Below, piece by piece: positions 5,927 to 12,688 of a DNA stretch of 12,688 bases (positions within the stretch are counted from its first letter, which is position 1; the number at the start of each line of letters is the position of its first letter). The stretch spans positions 1-12,688 of the forward strand of contig SXSP01000162.1 in NCBI GenBank assembly GCA_005792225.1, read 5' to 3'. The notes under the pieces were generated by a model. It searched no databases. It was not told the DNA's origin and saw only the letters and a program-made list of their open reading frames with translations. Position numbers and translations under genes: made by a program. The DNA is from Bdellovibrionales bacterium (GTDB lineage Bacteria; Bdellovibrionota; Bdellovibrionia; Bdellovibrionales; JAMPXM01).

Positions 5927-6939
5927 ATCGCAGGACCTTTCATAAATGCGAGCTCATCGAGAGCTTGAACTGCATCGCTCACGGTGATTCTTTTCATGCA
6001 GTCAAAGAGGGGACACGCGGGCCCGAGGCAGCTCATTTCGCCGGGGCATTCGACCTGCGGCATGAGCGTTTTTGTTCGGGCTCCCTGAGGTCCCCATCTC
6101 TTCGGTTGTTGCACGCGAACGGGACTAAACAAGCCGAGTGTGGGAACGCCGGTGGATGCCGCCAAGTGCAAAACACCGGTGCTCGGTGCGGTCACCGTGC
6201 GCGCGTTCGCGAGAACCGAGATTAACTCGGGGCCTTTTAATTTTCCGTCAAGCCAAACGACATTCGGAAGATCTCGGAGGCGCTCTCTTAATGGAGCAAC
6301 GTAAGGCTCATCCGCCGGAGTACCGGTGATCGCGACTTTTTCGCGGCTCACGAGTTCACGAACGAGTCCCTCATAGTTTTCAATCGGCCAGTTGAGAGCC
6401 GAGCCGCCCATCCCGGGATGAACGACGGAGTAGGTGCCGGGCGCGAGGTCATATCGCGGAAGCACTTCGTTTTCCGCTGAGCGGAGTTGAAGCGATGTTC
6501 TCGGAAGCGAATGCCCGAGACCCGCTTCGGCGAGCAAGAAATTGTATTCAAGTTCGCTATGCTCCGCGCGGCTGCGTTTTTGCCTGACGCCGCGGTTGAA
6601 GAACAAAAACGAATGCCACTGACTGCGCACACCCACCCGCACCGGAATACGTGCGAGGAAAAGAAGAAGTCCCACCCACCAAGGCGCGTGAAAGACGACC
6701 GCGGTTTGAAAGTTCTCGCGTTTCGTTTCACGAAAAAGCTTCCAGAAGTTTCGCGCCGAGATTTTACGTGCGACCTCTTTCGCGTTTCTCTTTGGCTCGG
6801 CATTGTCGGTCACGAACTTCAGACCCTTCGGGATCCACCAGCTCGCGCGATCAAATGACTCATCGACCGGAAGCGAGAGCACGAGATCGCCGATGCGATC
6901 GAGGCGAACGAAGAGAGTCGGCGAAGCCTGATCCTTCAT
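5923..6939 (-). CDS. Glycosyltransferase family 9 (heptosyltransferase-like)
   Basis: This 338-residue GT-B enzyme resembles ADP-heptose:LPS heptosyltransferases, which add sugars to lipopolysaccharide core on the inner face of the inner membrane. Visible motifs: RLDRIGDLVLSLPV (residues 12-25, with Asp18 at the position of the catalytic Asp of WaaC), VVHPGMGG (172-179), ITGTPADEPYV (204-214), and the donor-site block PSTGVLHLAASTGVPTLGLF (252-271), followed by RWGPQG (281-286). A C-terminal cluster of four cysteines (298, 304, 309, 314) resembles the Cys-rich tail of several GT9 proteins. ATG 6939 overlaps the stop of the peptidase gene by ATGA, and the gene's own stop overlaps the TTG of the next gene. 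It may modify LPS core or another glycan; the exact sugar is not determinable. Confidence 0.82.
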   Translation of the reverse strand: MKDQASPTLFVRLDRIGDLVLSLPVDESFDRASWWIPKGLKFVTDNAEPKRNAKEVARKISARNFWKLFRETKRENFQTAVVFHAPWWVGLLLFLARIPVRVGVRSQWHSFLFFNRGVRQKRSRAEHSELEYNFLLAEAGLGHSLPRTSLQLRSAENEVLPRYDLAPGTYSVVHPGMGGSALNWPIENYEGLVRELVSREKVAITGTPADEPYVAPLRERLRDLPNVVWLDGKLKGPELISVLANARTVTAPSTGVLHLAASTGVPTLGLFSPVRVQQPKRWGPQGARTKTLMPQVECPGEMSCLGPACPLFDCMKRITVSDAVQALDELAFMKGPAI

Positions 6940-8831
6940 GTCCGCCCTTTGAGGAGACCCTCGAACTCCGTCACCTGGCGCTCGACGGTGGAGAGACCCT
7001 TGAGCCAGAAGTCAGGTTGGGTGATGTCTTCGCCAAGGTGTTTGCGCACGAGATCTTCCGCCGTCATTCGACCCGTGTCTCTGAGGAGATTCACGTAAAA
7101 CGGCAGGAACTCGCGCCCGAGCTCAGCTTTCTTCGCGTAAATTCCGAGGCTGAAGAGATAGCCGAAAGTGTATGGGAAGTTATAGAAACTCACCGTCGAG
7201 ATTGAGAAGTGAAGTTTCGTCATCCAGTACTGGCGCTCCGGAAGCGAGATGGCGTCGCCGTACCATTTCCTCCAGGCCGCATCCGTAAGATCAGAGAGCT
7301 CGGTTGCCGAAACAAAACCGCCGGCTCGCTTTTCGTAGAAGTTCTTTTCGAACTCGAAGCGGGCGGGGATGTTCGCGAGGAAGGCGGAGGCCGACGTCAC
7401 GTTCTGCCAAGAGATTTCAAACTTCTCCTCATTGCTTCCGTGCGCGAAGAGTTGATCCGAGAAGGCCGTCTCGGCGAAGATGCTGGCGGTTTCGGCAAGC
7501 GTCATCGGGTAGTCGCGGATCATCAGCGGAAGATCGCGAATCGCCCACGAATGATAGGCGTGCCCGAGCTCGTGCGCGAGCGTGCGGATGTCGGAGATCG
7601 ACCCCATGTACGTTTGAAAGACGCGCGGGGTGCGAGACTTGATGAACTCCGTGCAGTAGGCCCCATGCTTTTTCGTCGGCAGGACGCGCCCGTCGATCCA
7701 CTGGTTTTTCTCCATCGTCTTGACGAAGTCGCCCATCGAAGGATCAATCGCGGCGAGGGCATCGTGGATGAGAGTCAGCCCCTGCTTGAATGTTCTTCTT
7801 CCGCCCTCGCCCTTGGAAGGTGCCGAAGAGACGATATCCCACGGGTCGAGCTGATCTTTTCCGAGTGCGTGCGCGATCGCGAGGTTGGCGCGCACGGAAA
7901 TTTCTTGGCGCGATTTTACCGCATCGAGCATCGCATGAAGCGTTTCGCGCTGAATGCGCGCTTGGAAGAGCGGGAATTCGAGAAAGTCGACGGGTCTCGT
8001 GTGGGAGCGTCCACGCGCTTCTTCGAGGCGCCAACCGGCGAGGGCGTTTAAAATCGCCGCGCACGGGATCTCTTGCGTCTTCCAGCTTTCTTGAATCGCG
8101 TGCCATGCGGCTTTGCGAGTGGGCTCATGGCCATCGCGGACAAGCCCCGAAGCTTGCGCGAGACCCATTTCGGTAACGCTTCCGTCACGCTGCTGGACAC
8201 GGCATTTGAGCGATCCCGCAATTTGATCGTAGAGCTCACCGAAGGCGCTCGGTCCGTTTAAGCGGAATTTTGCGAGCAGGACTTCTTCTTTTTCCGATAG
8301 AAGCGTCTCCCGCATCTTGCGGGACTGTCGGTAGGCGAACTCCTCGTGAACCGTGTGCGGGTGCTTCAGATAGAGTTCAAAGATCTCCTCCGGCGCGCGG
8401 TCGAGAAAGAGGCTCGAAGGTTTCGTTGCCGTCTGCAGATCCGTCATGAGTTCGACGACCTGGCTCTCCGCCTTCGTCGCCTCATCATCACTGGCGTCAA
8501 TGGAGCGTTCGCACGAGACGAACGTAAACAAATTTTGTACTAAGACGTTCGCTTGTTCCCGCAGCTCCGAGATCGCCTGGAGTTGCAGGATGAGGGAGTC
8601 GCGCTCGATCGCGGAAAGCGGCGCACCGTTTTCTCCGAGTGCACGATCCATCAGGGGTTTGGCGGCGTTCGTCGTGGCCGTGATTTTCGCGATGAGTGCC
8701 TTCGCGTCGGCGCGATCATGCGCGTACTCGTTAGACGCAAGACTCGGATATTCGATGAAATTGTTCCAGGCAGGACCGGCGTATGATGGCAAAGAACCCT
8801 CCAGACGAGAGGAAGGTTCTATTTTTGCCAC
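6936..8831 (-). CDS. pepF: M3-family zinc oligoendopeptidase (PepF-like)
   Basis: This protein of about 631 residues is a cytoplasmic zinc metallopeptidase that cleaves short peptides. It shows the M3 signature TLAHELGHAYHSW (417-429) with the zinc-binding HELGH at 420-424, and the third ligand Glu447 in TLAETASIFAET. Downstream, FYNFPYTFGYLFSLGIY is a typical PepF substrate-side segment. The length fits the family (about 600), and the chain has no signal peptide. The start is ambiguous. GTG 8831 lies 5 bases after the CDF stop, with only a weak AAGAGA site. A TTG at 8792 (residue 14) has a strong TGGAGGG site 5 bases before it and would give a 618-residue protein. It overlaps the next gene by ATGA. 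A role in turnover of peptides, for example signal peptides, is possible but not shown. Confidence 0.88.
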   Translation of the reverse strand: MAKIEPSSRLEGSLPSYAGPAWNNFIEYPSLASNEYAHDRADAKALIAKITATTNAAKPLMDRALGENGAPLSAIERDSLILQLQAISELREQANVLVQNLFTFVSCERSIDASDDEATKAESQVVELMTDLQTATKPSSLFLDRAPEEIFELYLKHPHTVHEEFAYRQSRKMRETLLSEKEEVLLAKFRLNGPSAFGELYDQIAGSLKCRVQQRDGSVTEMGLAQASGLVRDGHEPTRKAAWHAIQESWKTQEIPCAAILNALAGWRLEEARGRSHTRPVDFLEFPLFQARIQRETLHAMLDAVKSRQEISVRANLAIAHALGKDQLDPWDIVSSAPSKGEGGRRTFKQGLTLIHDALAAIDPSMGDFVKTMEKNQWIDGRVLPTKKHGAYCTEFIKSRTPRVFQTYMGSISDIRTLAHELGHAYHSWAIRDLPLMIRDYPMTLAETASIFAETAFSDQLFAHGSNEEKFEISWQNVTSASAFLANIPARFEFEKNFYEKRAGGFVSATELSDLTDAAWRKWYGDAISLPERQYWMTKLHFSISTVSFYNFPYTFGYLFSLGIYAKKAELGREFLPFYVNLLRDTGRMTAEDLVRKHLGEDITQPDFWLKGLSTVERQVTEFEGLLKGRT

Positions 8832-8836
8832 TTCTC

Positions 8837-9841
8837 TTAATTCACTTCAAGATCGATGACGTGCACCTGCGGAAATCGCGCCACGACATCCGACTCGAGT
8901 TTGTTAATTTCGCGTCCCACCACGCGAACCATCCTCTCGGCCGTCTCAAAGAGAATATAGGCGGGGTCCTCTCCGTCGCGAATGCGCTCGGCGTCGCGCT
9001 CAATTTGCTCACGTTGAATCAGGATGCCCCCGTGAAATTCAATTTCAACGGCGAGCCTGAGTGAGCCTGGCGCAAGAACCGCCGTCTTCAAACTCGCGAC
9101 TCTCTCGACCGTCGGATACGATTCGATAAATTCGCGAATTTCGGTTTCTTCGTCGGCGGTCGCCGAGATCCCCATGAGGATGCGGCCGTTTGAGATCGCG
9201 AGAATCACCGCCATGATCCCGAGAAGGCAACCGATGATGATCGAGCAGATCGCGTCGGGCACGGGACTTTGAAAAATATTGGAGAGCCAGAGGCCCGTGA
9301 GCGCCGTGAGAACGCCGATCACCGCGATGGCATCCTCAAGGAGGACCGCGACTCCGGTCGGATCGTCTCCCGTGCGGACGTAATCCCAGAAGGCACGATC
9401 ACCCCGGGCTTCCTGCACGGCCTTATAAGCGAGGAGGAGCGTGTAGGTCTCGACGACAAAGGCGAAGATCAGAATGAGGATCGCCGTACTGTTGTCGCCA
9501 ACTGCGTCGTGCGGGGTGAGCATGAGGAGTTCGGAGACCCCGTGGTAGGTCGTAAATCCGAAACCTACAAAGAAGATCCCCATCGCCGAGACGAGGTTCC
9601 AAATGTAACGGGCCCGTCCTTTCCCGAAGGGATAGGCGGGAGTGGGCTTTCCCGCGCCGTGACGAATGCCAACAAACAAAAGCACTTGATTGAGCGTATC
9701 GGCCAGCGAGTGAACCGCTTCCGCGAGCATCGAGGGGCTGAGGGAGATAAACCATCCGACGAATTTTGCCGTCGTGACGAGGGCATTGCCGGCGACCGCG
9801 GCGAGGACAGCGCGGAGCGTACTATCAGTTCTTATGTCCAT
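8837..9841 (-). CDS. Cation diffusion facilitator (CDF) family divalent metal transporter
   Basis: This 334-residue inner-membrane protein is predicted to export Zn2+ or a similar divalent cation by proton antiport. I see six hydrophobic segments (roughly residues 8-32, 38-60, 83-105, 117-141, 163-185, 195-220) and a hydrophilic C-terminal domain from about 228, as in YiiP-type CDFs. The metal-site motif in TM2 is His44-x3-Asp48 (EAVHSLADTLNQ). In TM5 the expected His is absent: VAVLLEDAIAV has Asp170 with Glu169 beside it and Val166 where His usually sits. The N-terminal half, with ADTLNQ after the TM2 site, recalls the ZnT9/SLC30A9-like branch, from memory. ATG 9841 has an AAAGGA site 5 bases upstream and a strong promoter 40 bases upstream. 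It is the first gene of the operon. Confidence 0.85.
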   Translation of the reverse strand: MDIRTDSTLRAVLAAVAGNALVTTAKFVGWFISLSPSMLAEAVHSLADTLNQVLLFVGIRHGAGKPTPAYPFGKGRARYIWNLVSAMGIFFVGFGFTTYHGVSELLMLTPHDAVGDNSTAILILIFAFVVETYTLLLAYKAVQEARGDRAFWDYVRTGDDPTGVAVLLEDAIAVIGVLTALTGLWLSNIFQSPVPDAICSIIIGCLLGIMAVILAISNGRILMGISATADEETEIREFIESYPTVERVASLKTAVLAPGSLRLAVEIEFHGGILIQREQIERDAERIRDGEDPAYILFETAERMVRVVGREINKLESDVVARFPQVHVIDLEVN

Positions 9842-9879
9842 GACATCCTTTGGAATTTCGGACGGATCTAGAAGAACTG

Positions 9880-9908
9880 ATTATTGCCCAACCCGCTGGC
9901 ATTGACAA
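9880..9908 (-). promoter_or_regulatory. Sigma70-type promoter of the CDF-pepF-GT9-barrel operon
   Basis: On the minus strand, TTGTCA (9908-9903, 5 of 6 to consensus) and AATAAT (9885-9880, 5 of 6) are separated by exactly 17 bases. Transcription would start near 9873, leaving about 32 bases before the CDF ATG at 9841 and including its AAAGGA ribosome site. This is the best promoter in the window. No operator could be picked out. Confidence 0.75.
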
Positions 9909-9947
9909 CAGGGCTGCGACTCGCCGATGGCCTGATGCGGTGCTTAC

Positions 9948-10499
9948 TCAATCCGTCAAAATCATCGTCGTGGCTTGGCCCTGACAGAGGGGACTCGCCG
10001 CACTCTCGAATTTGAGTCGGTTTGCCTGCGACTGGGTGAGTGTGCCTACGAACGAGGGACCGCTGACGGAAGTCGTGTCGTCAGGGTAGGGCTTGGCTTC
10101 AAGAATGGTTCCGTTTTTCTTCCAACAAGCCTTGCGCACCGCCGATGGCATGAATTCGCCGCTCACCGTGTAGGTCGTACGGCCTTCTTGTTCGGTCCTT
10201 CCCGTCGAAATCGCGAGAACCGTGTAGCCATCCACTTGTTTACAGAGTTGGGTGGCGCTGTCTTCGGTGATCTTCACGTGAGCGAAGTTGCTCGCGTTTT
10301 TGTCGATCATGATGGTTTCTTTTGCGGCGTTGAATTCGGCGCCCCCGCAGATTTTTGCGGCGACTTTCCATTTACCCATGAGCGGGGTGAACGATGTCGT
10401 CCGCGCGCCTCCGCGGCCGTCGCCGTTTGATCCGGTCGAGCCACCGCCACAAGAGGTGAGAAGAAAGAGACTAACGATGAGGAGAGCGCAATTTTTCAT
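9948..10499 (-). CDS. Lipoprotein with Gly/Ser-rich linker, unknown function
   Basis: This 183-residue lipoprotein begins MKNCALLIVSLFLLTSC with lipobox L-T-S-C and lipidated Cys17; Gly at +2 does not suggest inner-membrane retention. A flexible linker follows (GGGSTGSNGDGRGGARTTS, residues 18-36), then a soluble domain starting LMGKWKVAAKICGG, with Cys at KIC, QLC, KAC and PLC. The start of the domain (G-K-W) and the alternating strands recall lipocalin-like folds, but I would not assign one. Start 10499 is chosen because the lipobox is within 20 residues; an in-frame ATG at 10550 would add 17 residues. The ribosome site is weak (TTTGG). The gene lies 88 bases downstream of dnaE2 on the same strand and may be expressed with it or from its own promoter. 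Confidence 0.72.
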   Translation of the reverse strand: MKNCALLIVSLFLLTSCGGGSTGSNGDGRGGARTTSFTPLMGKWKVAAKICGGAEFNAAKETIMIDKNASNFAHVKITEDSATQLCKQVDGYTVLAISTGRTEQEGRTTYTVSGEFMPSAVRKACWKKNGTILEAKPYPDDTTSVSGPSFVGTLTQSQANRLKFESAASPLCQGQATTMILTD

Positions 10500-10586
10500 G
10501 CGGCCAAATTGCACCGATGGAAGCTCAGCTGTAAAGACGCGGGCCTTCATCGGGACGGGGTGTCTCAGGAAGGGTCCCGGGACCTT

Positions 10587-12688
10587 TCATCTTCCCACCA
10601 CCCCCTCGAGAGCCCGCACGACTCGCGCCTTCACGTTGCGGACGCCCTCGCGGCTCTCGAGATGGCCTTCGACTTCTAGCAGGGCCGCGTGAGAGAGCGT
10701 GAGCCGACACTTCTGGTAAATGTCGGGCGTGATCACGATATTCATGAGGCCCGTTTCGTCCTCGATGCTGACAAAGCACATTCCTTTCGCCGTCGGAGGT
10801 TTTTGCATGAGGCTCATCAGCCCCGCGACGACAAGCGGTGTGCGATCGCGCAGAGTTTCGAGCTGCTGAGCCGTGATGTACCTTTTTGAAGATCGTAATA
10901 ACTGCGGCCGCAAAACGGCGAGCGGATGCGTTTCGACCGAGAAACCTTTGGTTTGATACTCGCGACGCACTTCCTCCCAATCATTTTCTCGCGGGATGAG
11001 GTCATTTTCAGAGGTCGCCCGCGCGTCATCAAGACCCAACGACGAGCCGAAAAACAAACTTTGTTGATCAAAGCTCATGCCTTGAATCTTCCAAATGACC
11101 TGCCTTGCGTCCAAGCCGAAGGAGCTGAGCGCTCCGGCCGCGCCCAGCCGCACGAGTGAGGCGCGCGGAAGTTTCGTTCTGCGCACGAGATCTCCAAGAT
11201 CACGAAAGGGGCCTCGCTCCTCACGCTCGCGAACGAGGCTCGTGATTTGTTCTTCGCGTAAGCCGTAGATGGAACGTAAACCCGTGCGAACCGCGTAACG
11301 GCGTTTGTTCATGGGGACCGCTTGCGCGGGGGTGGTGGATTGCAGCTTCAGTCCCGTCGACGTGAGTTTGCGCACGGCTTGGGGACTCTCTTCTTCAAGC
11401 GTGTAATCCCACTGCGAGCGCTGAATATCGAGGGGTAAAAACTGAACGCCGCGCCTCTGCGCATCCGCGATGAGCTGTCGGGGAGAGTAGAAACCCATCG
11501 GCTGACTGTTGAGGAGCGAGCACGCAAACGCATCCTGATGATGTTGCTTAAGATAACAACTCGCGTACGTGATGAGCGCGAAGCTCGCCGCGTGACTTTC
11601 CGGAAATCCGTACGACGAGAAACCCTCGATCGTTTTATAAATCTGATCGGCGTACTCGCGCATGACGCCGTTACTGAGCATGCCGCTGATCACGCGTTGG
11701 CGGAGTCCTTCCATGATCGTCTTTCGCTTCCAGGCCGATGAAACCACACGGCGAAGTTCGTCGGATTCACCCGGCGTAAAGCCTGCGACCGCAACCGCGA
11801 TCTGCATGATTTGCTCCTGAAAGAGCGGAATGCCCAGAGTCTTATTGAGAATCGGAACGAGCGCCGGATGCGCGTACGTGATTTTCTCACGACCCGCGCG
11901 CCTTCGCAGGTAAGGGTGAACCATTCCGCCCTGAATGGGGCCGGGTCTCACGATCGCGACCGAGACCACGAGGTCGTAGAACGTCTTCGGTTTTAGCCGC
12001 GGTAGAAGCGACATCTGCGCGCGCGATTCGATCTGAAAGACGCCAACGGTATCGGCTTTCTGAATCATCGCGTAGGTGTCGCGATCTTCGGGCGGAATCT
12101 GCGCGAGGTTCCAGTCGATGTTCTTGTGGGATTTCAAGAGATCGAGAGTCTTGCGAACGGCCGTGAGCATGCCGAGCGAGAGGACGTCGACCTTCATGAG
12201 TCCTAAAAGATTGATGTCATCTTTGTTCCATTGAATGACGTAGCGTCCTTCCATCGTGGCGCTCTCGACGGGAACAATATCGACCACGGGCTCGTGCGAG
12301 ATCACGAACCCCCCGCTATGGATGCCGAGATGTCTCGGAAACCCCTGCATCTCCATCGAGAGCTGCAGGAGCTTCCGAAACTTCTCCTCATCGAGACCGA
12401 GTTGCGTGAGATCCAGCGCGGGCGCTTGGGTCGTGGTCACGATCAATCCATGCTGGTCGTGATTTGAAGGCTCTGGAGCACGTGAGCCGTCAAGCGGTGT
12501 GCGCGGCCCGGTGGACGATTGTGGACCCATCAGGGTTTCGACGAGGCGGGAGATCCCCTCACGCCCCATGAACTTCACGAGGCTGTCGATTTGTGGAAGC
12601 GGAACTCCCAGAACTTTCGCGACTTCGCGAATCGCCATGCGCGAGCGATAACAAATCACCGTGCAAACCATCGCGGCCCGCGCGGCCC
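10587..12688 (-). CDS. dnaE2: Error-prone DNA polymerase III alpha-type subunit DnaE2/ImuC, C-terminal part (5' end outside window)
   Basis: About 699 residues of this roughly 1050-1100-residue polymerase are visible; the PHP domain and the first catalytic aspartates lie beyond the right edge, and the frame is open to that edge. Numbering from Met at 12671: FPRHLGIHSGGFVIS (111-125), the third catalytic Asp162 in LMKVDVLSLG, VRPGPIQGGMVHPYLRR (241-257), FQEQIMQIAVAVAGFT (284-299), YGFPESHAASFALITYAS (354-371), NSQPMGFYSPRQL (388-400), a helix-hairpin-helix region (466-523), and a C-terminal OB-fold with AGLMSLMQKPPTAKG (616-630) and SIEDETG (635-641). PRHL-GGFVI and TAKG-DETG distinguish DnaE2 from replicative DnaE1. 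DnaE2 performs translesion synthesis, usually with ImuB and under SOS/LexA control; any imuAB would be off-window. Two regions (about 49-85 and 427-460) look longer than usual. Confidence 0.92.
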   Translation of the reverse strand, partial: AARAAMVCTVICYRSRMAIREVAKVLGVPLPQIDSLVKFMGREGISRLVETLMGPQSSTGPRTPLDGSRAPEPSNHDQHGLIVTTTQAPALDLTQLGLDEEKFRKLLQLSMEMQGFPRHLGIHSGGFVISHEPVVDIVPVESATMEGRYVIQWNKDDINLLGLMKVDVLSLGMLTAVRKTLDLLKSHKNIDWNLAQIPPEDRDTYAMIQKADTVGVFQIESRAQMSLLPRLKPKTFYDLVVSVAIVRPGPIQGGMVHPYLRRRAGREKITYAHPALVPILNKTLGIPLFQEQIMQIAVAVAGFTPGESDELRRVVSSAWKRKTIMEGLRQRVISGMLSNGVMREYADQIYKTIEGFSSYGFPESHAASFALITYASCYLKQHHQDAFACSLLNSQPMGFYSPRQLIADAQRRGVQFLPLDIQRSQWDYTLEEESPQAVRKLTSTGLKLQSTTPAQAVPMNKRRYAVRTGLRSIYGLREEQITSLVREREERGPFRDLGDLVRRTKLPRASLVRLGAAGALSSFGLDARQVIWKIQGMSFDQQSLFFGSSLGLDDARATSENDLIPRENDWEEVRREYQTKGFSVETHPLAVLRPQLLRSSKRYITAQQLETLRDRTPLVVAGLMSLMQKPPTAKGMCFVSIEDETGLMNIVITPDIYQKCRLTLSHAALLEVEGHLESREGVRNVKARVVRALEGVVGR

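Noticed and set aside
7209..8176. Plus-strand open frames (up to 280 codons) opposite the M3 peptidase
   Set aside because: They are antisense to a gene with intact catalytic motifs; the Arg-rich translations have no recognisable features.
10570..10587. GGTCCCGGGACC palindrome beside the dnaE2 stop as a terminator
   Set aside because: The real stem would be only a few pairs around a 4-base loop, and no T run follows on the minus strand. It may be a chance palindrome.
10525..10980. Minus-strand frame overlapping the dnaE2 3' end
   Set aside because: It lies within the conserved DnaE2 OB-fold region in another frame; the translation is low-complexity and Arg/Gly/Ser-rich.
10587..12688. dnaE2 as a truncated pseudogene because no PHP domain is seen
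   Set aside because: The frame runs uninterrupted to the window edge, with conserved residues continuing upstream of the first Met (AARAA before MVCTV), so the missing part is outside the window.

Overview
This looks like chromosomal DNA from a Gram-negative bacterium of fairly high GC (high fifties percent by eye). Outer-membrane barrels, Sec and lipoprotein signal peptides, an ornithine-lipid gene pair, a heptosyltransferase-type GT9 enzyme and a DnaE2 polymerase all fit a proteobacterial or bdellovibrionotal (Bdellovibrio/Oligoflexia-like) lineage. That placement is inferred from gene content and the many small exported proteins; no marker gene is present to prove it. I see no mobile element, rRNA, tRNA or CRISPR array.

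Layout. 1-259 is an apparently non-coding leader with a perfect 14-bp palindrome. 260-1573 (+) is a FadL/OmpP1-family outer-membrane transporter, ended by a strong bidirectional terminator (1593-1628) shared with a convergent small basic protein (1631-2041, -). 2164-2421 (-) and 2567-3007 (+) are a divergent pair of small exported Cys-containing proteins, and 3053-3526 (+) is a lipoprotein downstream of the second. A short A-rich, repeat-bearing region (3527-3647) precedes an olsB-olsA-like pair (3648-4517 and 4514-5305, +, ATGA overlap) predicted to make ornithine-type aminolipids.

The rest is on the minus strand. A good sigma70-type promoter (9880-9908) drives a tightly packed four-gene operon: CDF cation transporter (8837-9841), M3 oligoendopeptidase (6936-8831), GT9 glycosyltransferase (5923-6939) and a small outer-membrane barrel (5315-5926, TTG start). 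Its last three genes are joined by 4-base stop/start overlaps. It converges on olsA with only 9 bases between them. Further right are a lipoprotein (9948-10499) and the C-terminal two thirds of an error-prone DnaE2/ImuC polymerase (10587-12688), whose 5' end lies outside the window.

The unifying theme is the cell envelope: lipid synthesis, outer-membrane uptake, surface glycosylation, metal transport and lipoproteins, next to a mutagenic-repair gene. Nothing here is clearly a new defence or mobile system. The most interesting items are the repeat cluster before olsB, the mixed-function overlapping operon, the start-site ambiguity of the M3 peptidase, and insertions in DnaE2.
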